From Nostoc sp. FACHB-892 (GTDB lineage: Bacteria > Cyanobacteriota > Cyanobacteriia > Cyanobacteriales > Nostocaceae), in assembly GCF_014698795.1 (NCBI RefSeq), contig NZ_JACJTR010000013.1:145405-209404 (forward strand): a stretch of DNA of 64,000 bases, in the 5' to 3' direction. Shown one piece after another: positions 8,948-17,104 of the stretch. The position numbers and the translations under genes were made by a program. Numbering within the stretch: position 1 is the stretch's first letter; every line of letters starts with the position of its first letter. Under the pieces are notes generated by a model. That model did no database searches, was not told where the DNA came from, and was given only the letters and a program-made list of their open reading frames with translations.

Positions 8948-10477
8948 ATGATGTTTCCGGATTTCTCCCAGTTTTGCACCCTAGCGCAACAAGGCAACTT
9001 CGTCCCGGTATATCAAGAATGGGTAGCAGACCTAGATACGCCCGTATCTGCTTGGTATAAAGTCTGTGCAGGTCAGCCCTATAGCTTTTTGTTGGAATCG
9101 ATAGAAGGTGGGGAAAAACTAGGACGCTATAGTTTAGTGGGTTGCGATCCGCTTTGGGTTTTGGAAGCAAGGGGCGAGCATACGACCCAGTTAAACCGTG
9201 ATGGTTCGCAAGTCGTTTTTGCAGGCGACCCTTTTACAGCTTTAGCCGAATGTTTAGCACCTTTTCACCCAGTTAAGCTACCACAGCTACCGCCAGGAAT
9301 TGGTGGTTTGTTTGGGTTTTGGGGCTATGAATTAATTCGCTGGATTGAGCCGCGCGTGCCAATTCACCCACCAGATGAGCGAAATATCCCTGATGGGTTG
9401 TGGATGCAGGTAGACCACATCTTGATTTTTGACCAAGTGAAGCGGAAAATTTGGGCGATCGCTTATGCTGATTTACGTGACCCGAAAGTAGATTTAAAAG
9501 CAGCTTATCAACAAGCGTGCGATCGCGTCACCCAAATGCTTGAAAAGCTATCTCTACCGCTATCGCCAGAAAAAACCAGATTGGAATGGAAACCGCCAAG
9601 GAGCAAGGGAGCAGAAGAAGACACAGGTAGAGAGGCAGAGGAGTATAAGAGCGATTTTACCCGGCCTGATTTTTGTGCCAGTGTCCAAAAGGCCAAAGAC
9701 TACATCAAAGCAGGTGATATTTTCCAAGTAGTAATTTCCCAGCGATTATCAACAGCATACACAGGCGACCCCTTTGCTCTTTATCGCTCCCTACGTCAGA
9801 TAAACCCTTCGCCTTACATGGCTTACTTTAACTTCCAAAATTGGCAAATCATCGGTTCCAGTCCTGAAGTGATGGTGAAAGCTGAAACCGATTCCGATGG
9901 TGGAGTGATAGCAACGGTACGCCCAATTGCCGGGACGCGTCCACGGGGTAAAACTACTCAAGAAGATGCAGCCTTTGCCAAGGATTTACTCGAAGATCCC
10001 AAAGAAGTTGCCGAACATGTGATGCTTGTAGATTTAGGGCGCAATGATTTGGGGCGTGTTTGTCAAAATGGTAGCGTCAAAGTTGATGAATTAATGGTAG
10101 TTGAGCGCTACTCCCATGTAATGCACATAGTCAGCAATGTTGTGGGTAAATTAGCACTTGGTAAAACAGCATGGGATTTATTGAAAGCTTGCTTCCCAGC
10201 AGGTACGGTAAGCGGCGCACCCAAGATTAGGGCGATGGAAATTATCCACGAGTTAGAGTCTAGCCGTCGGGGTGTTTATTCCGGTGTGTATGGATATTAC
10301 GATTTTGAAGGGCAATTAAATAGTGCGATCGCAATTCGCACAATGGTAGTCCATGATAATACGGTAAGCGTGCAAGCCGGTGCAGGTTTGGTGGCTGATT
10401 CTGAACCAGAAAAAGAATACGAAGAAACCCTGAACAAAGCCAGAGGTCTATTAGAGGCAATTCGTTGTTTGCGCTAA
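8948..10477 (+). CDS. trpE: Anthranilate synthase component I
   Basis: The enzyme makes anthranilate from chorismate, the first committed step of tryptophan synthesis. The N-terminal Anth_synt_I domain holds the feedback-site motif LLES (about residue 40). The chorismate-binding domain (about 235-505) has IAGTRPRGKT, LVDLGRNDLGRV and SGAPKIRAMEII. A glutamine amidotransferase partner (TrpG) would be needed for glutamine-dependent activity and is not in this window. The inter-domain linker (about 215-235) is a hydrophilic Glu/Lys/Arg-rich run encoded by purine-rich DNA resembling local intergenic repeats. The start is one of two consecutive ATGs. A palindrome that may act as a terminator follows at 10546-10570. 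Confidence 0.95.
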   Translation: MMFPDFSQFCTLAQQGNFVPVYQEWVADLDTPVSAWYKVCAGQPYSFLLESIEGGEKLGRYSLVGCDPLWVLEARGEHTTQLNRDGSQVVFAGDPFTALAECLAPFHPVKLPQLPPGIGGLFGFWGYELIRWIEPRVPIHPPDERNIPDGLWMQVDHILIFDQVKRKIWAIAYADLRDPKVDLKAAYQQACDRVTQMLEKLSLPLSPEKTRLEWKPPRSKGAEEDTGREAEEYKSDFTRPDFCASVQKAKDYIKAGDIFQVVISQRLSTAYTGDPFALYRSLRQINPSPYMAYFNFQNWQIIGSSPEVMVKAETDSDGGVIATVRPIAGTRPRGKTTQEDAAFAKDLLEDPKEVAEHVMLVDLGRNDLGRVCQNGSVKVDELMVVERYSHVMHIVSNVVGKLALGKTAWDLLKACFPAGTVSGAPKIRAMEIIHELESSRRGVYSGVYGYYDFEGQLNSAIAIRTMVVHDNTVSVQAGAGLVADSEPEKEYEETLNKARGLLEAIRCLR

Positions 10478-10545
10478 ATATAGCGATTCCCACATGGGTA
10501 AGGTGCAGAAAAAATAATTAACCACATATAAACACGGATACTTGT

Positions 10546-10570
10546 AGGGACACGGCATTGCCGTGTCCCT
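10546..10570. repeat. Perfect palindrome after trpE (dispersed repeat, possible terminator)
   Basis: The 12-base arms AGGGACACGGCA and TGCCGTGTCCCT are separated by one base. Near relatives occur after the OCP gene (13107-13134) and at 63830-63853. The position 70 bases after the trpE stop would suit a transcript-end structure, though there is no long T-run. Confidence 0.6.
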
Positions 10571-10967
10571 CATTCAAGCGAGAATTGCTTAGTTTCGCCA
10601 ACTAATTGCACACTGGTTCTTGTTGGTTAATTGTAAAACCGGGCTTGAGATAAGTACAGTAACAGTTCGATTTGCTGTATGAGAATCCAGACCAGACTTT
10701 GAAAGTTGATTTATCAATATTGTTCTATTTTGAATTACATAGGCTTTAGTTTGAACTGCAAGATGTTTGGAAACAATTTGTGCTACTTCTAAACCTACGT
10801 ATCCACAATACCTAGACAAATTGGGAAGCTTTATAAATCCAATTAACATCAAACTTTTTCCAAAGCTAACAGAATTTTTTAAAGTATTGAAAAGTGAAAA
10901 AAAGTCCTGGTATTCAAATCCAAGACCTTCGTTAAAGCTACGACACACTAGAAACGAACAAACTTGC

Positions 10968-11207
10968 TCATCCCAATTGGCTGAAGTAAATCCCCCAAAG
11001 AATTCCAGTTGCTCCAATAGCAATTAAGAGGTTAGTAAAAAATCTGCCGAATTCAATTTCTTGTCCCAGCCCCTTGTCGTCTTTACCAGCAGTGAAAAAC
11101 AGTGACCACGCTTGATTTGCATTAATGGTCTCAAAGTTATTGAAATCAGGTCTAAAAACGACTGATCCAATCAAATCTTTTCTGGAGTAATCAAAATCTG
11201 TTTTCAT
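10968..11207 (-). CDS. Small single-helix membrane protein, distantly HLIP-like
   Basis: This 79-residue protein has a hydrophilic N-terminal half and one hydrophobic helix at the C-terminus (TNLLIAIGATGILWGIYF). Just before the helix, QEIEFGR keeps the E-x3-G-R spacing of the chlorophyll-binding motif of high-light-inducible proteins, but the usual Asn and the A-M-I-G core are absent. It follows the HLIP gene by 64 bases on the same strand, with a GAGG ribosome site, and probably forms a unit with it. I do not recognise the family by name. It could be a diverged HLIP or an HLIP partner. Confidence 0.6.
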   Translation of the reverse strand: MKTDFDYSRKDLIGSVVFRPDFNNFETINANQAWSLFFTAGKDDKGLGQEIEFGRFFTNLLIAIGATGILWGIYFSQLG

Positions 11208-11271
11208 AAGTTTGCCTCTAAATTGTTTTATTTGTCAACTAAAGAAAATTCGTAAATCTGACGTGTCTCCT

Positions 11272-11496
11272 CTAAAGGTTGGTTAACCATCCAACCAAAT
11301 CGTTTCCGGTGAAAATTTCCAAGGCTATGAGTGAGATAAAACCAATCATTGCCAAACGACCATTTAATTTTTCAGCATATTTGGTAAAGCCTGTCTTTGG
11401 GGTTTCATCAACATAAACCTTGGGTTCAATCGTAAATCTATAGAGTTGGCCGCGCTCATTAATAGTAAAGCCTCTATTTGTTAAGCTGATACGCGC
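11272..11496 (-). CDS. hli: High-light-inducible protein (HLIP), start codon missing or unusual
   Basis: This frame translates to a typical one-helix chlorophyll a/b-binding-like protein: NRGFTINE, EPKVYVDETPKTGF, then the helix with EKLNGRLAMIGF and LIALEIF, ending GWLTNL. HLIPs bind chlorophyll and carotenoid and protect photosystems and assembly intermediates. The open frame begins after a TAG at 11497-11499 and contains no ATG, GTG or TTG before the conserved helix. The codon where relatives begin (just before T-N-R-G) reads TTA here. The DNA directly upstream is a module also found at 38682-38797. The gene may therefore be 5'-truncated, or may use a rare start such as ATT at 11461-11463. 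Confidence 0.7.
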   Translation of the reverse strand, partial: ARISLTNRGFTINERGQLYRFTIEPKVYVDETPKTGFTKYAEKLNGRLAMIGFISLIALEIFTGNDLVGWLTNL

Positions 11497-11600
11497 CTAA
11501 ATTGTATAAACACTCTTTACGGTCGTTAACTGTTAACTGTTGACGGTTATCAGTCATCGGTCATCAGCCTTTATGTAAATGTTCAAGTTAAATGCAACAG
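11480..11600 (-). repeat. Repeated module, copy 1 (upstream of the HLIP gene)
   Basis: Read on the minus strand, this 121-base stretch begins CTGTTGCATTTAACTTGAAC, passes through variable GTTAAC/TGATGAC repeats and ends with a block running from AGTTAACGACC to TTTAGGCG, followed by ATCAGCTTAAC. The same order of blocks occurs on the plus strand at 38682-38797, including about 38 identical consecutive bases. Copy 1 ends at the first codons of the HLIP frame. It may be a promoter, a small RNA or a small mobile repeat. Confidence 0.75.
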
Positions 11601-12134
11601 ATTATCTTTTACTCTTTGCTTTTGTTATCTGTAAACGAATATTAACTAATGTAAATATTTTTCACAAGTACTTGACATAAATAAAAAAGTAGTAAAAACC
11701 GTACCAAGCAAGTAGAGTATTTTGGATGCGTGCGCCAAGTGAGGGTGTTTACAACAGTCTGTGACGCTCAAACGCAAGAGCGTTTCGCACAATAAGTTTG
11801 CAATTATGCATAATCTGTTTTAAACAAAACTTGTATTTTATATAAATAGAAATTATCAATTTATAACTGAGAAAGTATTGCTTATTTGTAACGAAATTGT
11901 TATGTTTCTTTACATAAAGACACAAAAACAACATTAATGCGTTAAACCACAGTTGATTAAAGCTTTCTAGATAACTGTGCAGTTAAGCCTGCAATGTGCT
12001 TTGCCGAGTATTCAAACTCATAGGCAACAGAATCACTATGCCTTTGGTAAAGGCTAAACGCATCTTTCTTCCGTCTTTGCATATTTGATTTTCACATTCG
12101 ATAGAACTGTAATTTTCTTTTGGGAACTTTTGTT
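11601..12134. other. AT-rich region upstream of the OCP gene
   Basis: About 530 bases lie between the repeated module and the OCP start. A small inverted motif (acgctcaaacgcaagagcgt, near 11763-11782) is present. No ORF longer than about 60 codons looks real. It should contain the OCP promoter, but no element could be assigned with confidence. Confidence 0.4.
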
Positions 12135-13097
12135 ATGTCTTTTACCATCCAGTCGGCTCAAAGTATTTTTCCCGGAACTCTAGTTGCTGACCTTGTTCCA
12201 AACATTGTCGAATCATTTTCTCAGCTCAATGCTGAAGATCAACTAGCATTACTCTGGTTTGCCTATACCGAGATGGGTAGAAGTATTACAGTTGCCGCTC
12301 CAGGAGCAGCTAACATGATCCTTGCACAAGGCTTACTCGAACAAATTAAGCAGATGCCTTTTGAGGCTCAAACGCAAGTCATGTACGATTTGGCTAACCG
12401 TGCTGACACTCCCCTGTGTCGTTCTTATGCATCCTTCACGGTGAACATCAAATTGGGCTTTTGGTATCAGTTAGGAGAATGGATGGCCCAGGGAATTGTT
12501 GCTCCTATCCCAGAAGGCTACAAACTTTCTCCTAAAGCTGCTGATGTGTTGCAAGCCATCCGCAATGCTGATTCAGGTCAACAAATTACAATTCTACGTA
12601 ATACCGTAATTAGCATGGGATTTGACCCAAATGCTCCCGGTAGTTACAAAAAAGTCTCAGAACCTGTTGCTCCTCCCACTGCACCAGCGTTTCGGACTAA
12701 AGTCACCATTGAGGGCATCAATAATCCTACGGTGTTGGGCTATATCAATAACATGAATGCCAATGACTTTGATGCTGCGGTTGCTCTGTTTCTCTCTGAA
12801 GGTGCCTTGCAACCCCCCTTTGAAAGACCAATTATTGGTCAAGAGGCAATCCGCGCTTATATGCGTGAAGAATGCCAGGGATTGAAGATGATCCCAGAGC
12901 GTGGTATATCTGAGCCAGTGGAAGATGGCTATACCCAAATTAAAGTCACAGGCAAAGTTCAAACCCCTTGGTTCGGTGCCAGTGTTGGGATGAATATTGC
13001 ATGGCGGTTTTTGCTAGATCCCCAAGATAAAATCTTCTTCGTAGGGATTGACTTGCTTGCTTCTCCTAAAGAACTGCTCAACCTAGTACGTAAATAA
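12135..13097 (+). CDS. ocp: Orange carotenoid protein (OCP)
   Basis: OCP is the blue-light-activated, carotenoid-binding quencher of phycobilisome energy. The ATG at 12135 gives MSFTIQSAQ and 320 residues, the usual length; an upstream TTG in frame is not needed. The all-helical N-terminal domain spans about 15-165, a linker (PVAPPTAPAF) about 177-186, and the NTF2-like C-terminal domain about 188-310. Key residues are present: Y44 and W110 around the carotenoid, R155 for the inter-domain salt bridge, and Y203 and W290, which correspond to Y201 and W288 of the Synechocystis protein. No fluorescence recovery protein or carotenoid ketolase gene is next to it. An HLIP gene is its divergent neighbour, which suggests a photoprotective locus. 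Confidence 0.97.
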   Translation: MSFTIQSAQSIFPGTLVADLVPNIVESFSQLNAEDQLALLWFAYTEMGRSITVAAPGAANMILAQGLLEQIKQMPFEAQTQVMYDLANRADTPLCRSYASFTVNIKLGFWYQLGEWMAQGIVAPIPEGYKLSPKAADVLQAIRNADSGQQITILRNTVISMGFDPNAPGSYKKVSEPVAPPTAPAFRTKVTIEGINNPTVLGYINNMNANDFDAAVALFLSEGALQPPFERPIIGQEAIRAYMREECQGLKMIPERGISEPVEDGYTQIKVTGKVQTPWFGASVGMNIAWRFLLDPQDKIFFVGIDLLASPKELLNLVRK

Positions 13098-13106
13098 ACC
13101 ACTCTT

Positions 13107-13134
13107 GTAGAGGCACGGTATGCCGTGCCCCTAC
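13107..13134. repeat. Palindromic repeat just after the OCP gene
   Basis: GGCACGG and CCGTGCC arms flank TATG, with outer GTAG/CTAC pairs. It is of the same type as the palindrome after trpE and begins 10 bases after the OCP stop, so it probably forms a 3'-end hairpin. Confidence 0.6.
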
Positions 13135-13199
13135 TGTGATTTAACGAGTAGATACTGTAGTTTTCAGGTGAGAAATGGAGATTTTGGGAGGCGGGCTGT

Positions 13200-13820
13200 A
13201 TGGATGCTGATGAACTTCTCAAACGCTATTGTGCAGGAGAGAGAAATTTCACTCAAATAAGTCTGCACTTAGTTAACCTCAGCGAAGTTTGTTTAGCTGG
13301 AATTAATTTGAATAGAGCTAACTTAGCTAACGCGACTTTATCACAGACTAACCTGCGCGGAGCAAATCTGATCGAAGCAAATTTGACTGCGGCGGCTCTT
13401 TGGAGAACCGACTTCAGTGGAGCAAACCTGATTTTGGCAAACCTCAAGGCTGCTAATTTAATACGGGCAACTCTCAGTCAGGTGGATTTGCATAAGGGAA
13501 TCCTTGTGAAAGCAGACTTACGTTTAGCAGACTTACATGGTGCTGACCTCAGTGGCGCAAACTTGGCTGGAGCAGACTTACGCTATACCAACCTCAGTGG
13601 TGCAAACTTAGCTGGGGCAAATCTCAGTGGTGCAAACCTGACTGGGGCAAACTTGAGCAATGCAGACCTGAGTCATACCAGCCTTGCCAAAGCTATTTTG
13701 TACAAAACTGATCTAAGTAACGTTGATTTTTCAGAAGTAGACCTGACCGAGGTCGATTTGCACCACTGCTTGTTTAATGGAGTCACCCTAACTGAACGAA
13801 GCTTAATTGAAGCGGGTTGA
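13200..13820 (+). CDS. Pentapeptide-repeat protein
   Basis: Nearly all of the 206 residues are A(D/N)LxG/A-type pentapeptides (ANLAGADLRYTNLSGANL and similar) from about residue 25 to 190. They should fold as a right-handed quadrilateral beta-helix. There is no signal peptide or membrane helix, so it is likely cytoplasmic. The N-terminal 20 residues (MDADELLKRYCAGERNFT) are a cap common to cyanobacterial members. The biochemical role is not known. It follows the OCP gene by about 100 bases on the same strand, but the intervening palindrome suggests separate transcription. Confidence 0.88.
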   Translation: MDADELLKRYCAGERNFTQISLHLVNLSEVCLAGINLNRANLANATLSQTNLRGANLIEANLTAAALWRTDFSGANLILANLKAANLIRATLSQVDLHKGILVKADLRLADLHGADLSGANLAGADLRYTNLSGANLAGANLSGANLTGANLSNADLSHTSLAKAILYKTDLSNVDFSEVDLTEVDLHHCLFNGVTLTERSLIEAG

Positions 13821-13940
13821 GCGTCGCTACGGTCTAATTAAAAATCGAAAATTTAATAAATCAGTCTTTCATTCTTAACGCTACACAAAAGTTCCCACAC
13901 TCAATATACTCATAGGGTGGGTATGAATAACGGGGGTTGA

Positions 13941-14003
13941 GGATTGCATCTGGAATTGATTTAAAACATAAGTTAAAACAAATTCCAGATGTATGACGAA
14001 TCC
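13941..14003. repeat. Imperfect inverted repeat
   Basis: GGATT and ATCTGGAATT on the left (13941-13957) pair with AATTCCAGAT and AATCC on the right (13981-14003) around an AT-rich loop. It lies in the spacer after the pentapeptide-repeat gene, without a following T-run. It may be a degraded mobile-element end or an RNA hairpin. Confidence 0.5.
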
Positions 14004-14058
14004 CCAATTATTTTCTTTTGAGACTTTATCACAATATATATTTTATATATTTAAGGAT

Positions 14059-14175
14059 GATGTAGCTTTAGTAGAGGCGATCGCTACCCAAGTTGGAGTC
14101 GCCTTAATGCAGGCACAGGCTTATTCGCCAACTGGTAGACTTGGAGCGCACTCAAAGTAGCTTGATTGCGATCGC
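14059..14175 (+). pseudogene. Remnant of a GAF-histidine kinase gene
   Basis: Codons from 14059 read DVALVEAIATQVGVALMQAQAY, which matches LDLVKAIATQVGAALIQAEAY in the kinase at 6273-8282. After a deletion and frame change the next frame reads LVDLERTQSSLIAIA, matching EALDRTRSNLIAIT just before the kinase's HisKA box. The fragment therefore covers the GAF end and the linker only, with no start and no catalytic part. It appears to be a relic of a related kinase gene rather than a copy of this one, since many positions differ. Confidence 0.7.
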
Positions 14176-14393
14176 AAAAGCGGACAAACCACAGTCCGGC
14201 ATTTGCATTTGTATGTATGAAGAGTTTTGAAATCATGAAACTTTCAGTTAACCTGAAGAGTCATTGGGCATCGGGTATGAGAAGAAGGGAAGTAAATTCT
14301 CCCTTGTTCCCTCACCTCCCGTATGCTTACCCTTTTCATTCGGGGGTTACGTAGTTAACAATGGGTTGAATGTTTTTCAAATCATCCAATCTT

Positions 14394-14648
14394 ATGGCTA
14401 GAACTGCAAATGAATATGCCGTATACCTCCTACTGGAAAGCGGTCATCGGGAAGAAGTACGCTTTCCTACTATTCAAGAGTTTCAGAAATGGTATAGCGG
14501 CGAACTTGTGCCAAAGTCTGCTTCTAATGACTTTATTAGCGTACCGATCAAAAATATTCAAGGGGAATATATGGTAGTACGCCCTTCTCGGATTGTGGCA
14601 ATCCGGGTAGAACCAATTTTTAGTTCCAGTGTTGAAAGATTCAACTAA
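14394..14648 (+). CDS. Conserved small protein of unknown function (84 aa)
   Basis: The preferred start is the ATG at 14394 (MARTANEYAVYLLLESG); an upstream in-frame ATG at 14370 adds eight residues. The product is a small mixed alpha/beta protein without signal peptide or helix spanning the membrane (REEVRFPTIQEFQKWY, MVVRPSRIVAIRVEP). Its stop codon abuts the ATG of the murein transglycosylase gene, so the two are translated from one message. I do not recognise a named family; the coupling suggests a conserved gene pair but not a function. Confidence 0.7.
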   Translation: MARTANEYAVYLLLESGHREEVRFPTIQEFQKWYSGELVPKSASNDFISVPIKNIQGEYMVVRPSRIVAIRVEPIFSSSVERFN

Positions 14649-15935
14649 ATGATGAGAAAAACCCTTGCTTTGCTTTCCTTAAGTCTGGGAATCGCCCTTG
14701 TAAACAACCCTCTCTGGTCTTCTGTTGCTCAGGTTCCTAACTTACTGCCGTTGCCAGTACCCACCGCCCCTGATCTCCCTCTGCCAGTACCAACCATTCC
14801 TGATGTAACGCCACCGCTAAAACCAATCGCTATCGGAACCGATTGTACGCCCCAGCACGCTTGCTTGGGTTGGGATGAGCAACTGTGGGGTCAAAGGGGT
14901 AAAACAGGCGTTGGCGCTTCGTCCACCGAAGGTGATCGCAAAGCACTGTTGGCTTCCATTGATAACAGTTTGCTTTACTTAACAAAGAAAGAGGCGATCG
15001 CAGCATATCAAAATTATCCAATTCGAGAAATTACCCTTGATCGCGTCCGCCGGAGTTTGGTACGTTTTCGCCAACTAGTTGTCAGTTCTAAGTCAGCAGC
15101 GCAACTACAAGCTGCTGTCCGCCGTGAGTTTGTCTTTTACCAGTCTGTAGGTAACGATGGCAAGGGTACTGTTAAATTCACTGCTTACTACGAACCTATT
15201 TACACCGCTAGCCGTGTCAAAACTGCAATATATAAGTATCCTCTTTATCGGCTACCACCTAATTTCAGCCAATGGTCCAAACCCCACCCCAAACGAATTG
15301 ATTTGGAAGGGAAGGATGGTTTAAAAGGGAACAAGAGCAAATTGCGCGGTTTAGAAATGCTTTGGTTTCGCGATCGCTTAGATGCATATATGGTACATAT
15401 CCAAGGTTCTGCCCAAATTAAATTAACTAATGGCAAAAGAACATCAATTGGCTATGCAGGTGGAACTGATTACCCTTGGACTAGTATCGGCAAAGAACTA
15501 GCCAAAGATGGCAAACTTCCACTGGAAGGATTGACAATGCCACGTTTGATTAGTTATTTCCGGGGAAAGCCGCAGGAGTTAAGCAATTATCTGCCACGCT
15601 GGGAACGATTTGTTTTCTTTCAGGAAACAAGTGGTAGACCAGCTACTGGTAGTATTCATGTGCCAGTAACAGCAGAACGTTCCATTGCTACAGATAAGTC
15701 TCTCATGCCTCCGGGAGCGCTAGCGCTAATTCATAACTCGTTTCCCTATCCCGTCAGTGGTGGCAAATTACAGAAGCGTATTGTCAGCCGCTTTGTACTT
15801 GACCAAGATACAGGAAGTGCCATCAAAGGTCCGGGCCGGGTGGATTATTTCATGGGTTCTGGTAAACTAGCAGGCGATCGCGCTGGTATCACAGGCGGTA
15901 ATGGTTCACTATATTATTTGCTGCTCAAAGAATAG
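14649..15935 (+). CDS. mltA: Membrane-bound lytic murein transglycosylase A (MltA)
   Basis: MltA cleaves peptidoglycan between MurNAc and GlcNAc with formation of 1,6-anhydroMurNAc. The 428-residue protein has a signal peptide (about 1-27) and a Pro-rich linker (PVPTAPDLPLPVP), then the MltA barrel domain (about 115-320, with TAYYEP and YMVHIQGSA) and a C-terminal 3D domain. The latter shows the three-Asp pattern around DQDTGSAIKG and VDYFMGSG. There is no clear lipobox, unlike the E. coli protein, so it is probably periplasmic or anchored by the signal. It is translationally coupled to the preceding small gene. Confidence 0.92.
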   Translation: MMRKTLALLSLSLGIALVNNPLWSSVAQVPNLLPLPVPTAPDLPLPVPTIPDVTPPLKPIAIGTDCTPQHACLGWDEQLWGQRGKTGVGASSTEGDRKALLASIDNSLLYLTKKEAIAAYQNYPIREITLDRVRRSLVRFRQLVVSSKSAAQLQAAVRREFVFYQSVGNDGKGTVKFTAYYEPIYTASRVKTAIYKYPLYRLPPNFSQWSKPHPKRIDLEGKDGLKGNKSKLRGLEMLWFRDRLDAYMVHIQGSAQIKLTNGKRTSIGYAGGTDYPWTSIGKELAKDGKLPLEGLTMPRLISYFRGKPQELSNYLPRWERFVFFQETSGRPATGSIHVPVTAERSIATDKSLMPPGALALIHNSFPYPVSGGKLQKRIVSRFVLDQDTGSAIKGPGRVDYFMGSGKLAGDRAGITGGNGSLYYLLLKE

Positions 15936-15970
15936 GGAATAGGGAATAGGGAATAGGGAATAGGGAATAG
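15931..15970. repeat. Heptanucleotide tandem repeat (AATAGGG)n
   Basis: Nearly six copies of AATAGGG follow the mltA stop. They are a typical short tandemly repeated repetitive sequence of heterocystous cyanobacteria. C-rich sequence (cccactccccactccc) follows and could pair with it to form a hairpin between the convergent genes. Confidence 0.8.
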
Positions 15971-15999
15971 TTTTCCCAGCCCCCACTCCCCACTCCCAC

Positions 16000-16869
16000 C
16001 TAATATGGTGGATAAGCAAAATCATCTTCATCGGCATAAACGTAAGAGTTAGAAACTCCTGCCATTGCCAATTTAGGCGTTTCTGATTTCACAAGTTCCT
16101 TTCCAAAATCTTTGTATTCTTCAAAAGTCTTGCAAATCATTGCAGACTCAAGAGAATCGGAAGCAATTAAATATTGTGTTAAAGTCCCTACCGTGGGATG
16201 TTTGTAGTCTACAGTTGAAGCTACCAGAACTGTATTTGGTTCAATACCTCTTTCTTCGCACTCAATTATGGGGCAAAAAATCCCGTGAGCGTGGAACAAT
16301 GGCCCTTTGGGTGCCAAGGGTTGCTTGCGATAAACAGCATAAGTTTTTTCTAGTTCAGCAACGAATCCACTAACTACTTTGCCTTGTTGATATTCGCAGT
16401 AGGTTTTGCTGAAACTCGCTCCGGCTGCACCATTAAGAGTTAGCTGTAGTGGTGATTCATGTAAAAACTTTTTATTTTCACCCACTATAAAAATTAGATA
16501 GCGAGTAAAGGTTTTAAATTTAAGTTTGTCTGCTAAAAAAGCATCATAATTCTCTTTGAGCGTACCTAGCTTCAGACCACTTTCCCGGTCTTTGACAGAC
16601 AATGGTCCCCGACGCACTAAAACCAAACGTGGAGTAGTGCTAATAAAAACTGTTTCAACTCCAGAGCTAAATTCATGCTCTACCTGCTGCCAATTCTCAT
16701 CTGGCACAAAACCGACAGCATTAGCATTATCTAGCTTAATCGCCAAACCGTGGGATTGCATACCATCTGTGCCATACCGAGGATTAATCATCTGACACCA
16801 GGGGATGACTTGAGAAGGCGGTGCATTAAATTTCTCGTCTTCAAAGTCGAAATTAGCAGATGCTTTCAT
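16000..16869 (-). CDS. Conserved cyanobacterial protein (DUF5895-like)
   Basis: The 289-residue soluble protein has stretches I recall from a cyanobacterial family annotated DUF5895: PWCQMINPRYG, AVGFVPDENW, LVLVRRGPLSVKDR, LGTLKENYDAF and FKTFTRYLIFIVGE. No catalytic motif, signal peptide or membrane helix is visible. Family members are often carried on plasmids or accessory regions, so horizontal movement is possible, but base composition here is not unusual. The function is unknown. It converges with mltA and has no operon partner. The family assignment is from memory and moderately certain; the gene itself is secure. Confidence 0.7.
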   Translation of the reverse strand: MKASANFDFEDEKFNAPPSQVIPWCQMINPRYGTDGMQSHGLAIKLDNANAVGFVPDENWQQVEHEFSSGVETVFISTTPRLVLVRRGPLSVKDRESGLKLGTLKENYDAFLADKLKFKTFTRYLIFIVGENKKFLHESPLQLTLNGAAGASFSKTYCEYQQGKVVSGFVAELEKTYAVYRKQPLAPKGPLFHAHGIFCPIIECEERGIEPNTVLVASTVDYKHPTVGTLTQYLIASDSLESAMICKTFEEYKDFGKELVKSETPKLAMAGVSNSYVYADEDDFAYPPY

Positions 16870-17104
16870 CGTTTTAGGCTATCAAAGTGTTTTATTGAAC
16901 AAGTTTATCGGCACGCTGATCCTGGAGAACCAGAAGCAGAACTTGGTACGTCGCCCTTAAAAGAAGGCTGAACGTAGCGTCAAACTGACGTAGTAGTTTT
17001 TCCAGATTAAGGCAGAATTAATCTATGTTGCAATCCCTGTATCGTTTTGTAACAACAGATCCTTATCGAAACAGTACTAGGCGCTGAGTACTTATTGCTC
17101 AGTA

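Noticed and set aside
10589..11023. Minus-strand frame of 144 codons beginning within the single-helix membrane protein gene
   Set aside because: It starts with TTG inside the preceding gene in another frame, shows no recognisable domain and overlaps a plus-strand frame of similar quality; probably non-coding.
16750..16971. Plus-strand frame ending in QVYRHADPGEPEAELG
   Set aside because: Its first half is antisense to the DUF5895-like gene. The tail looks protein-like but is too short to identify as a gene remnant.
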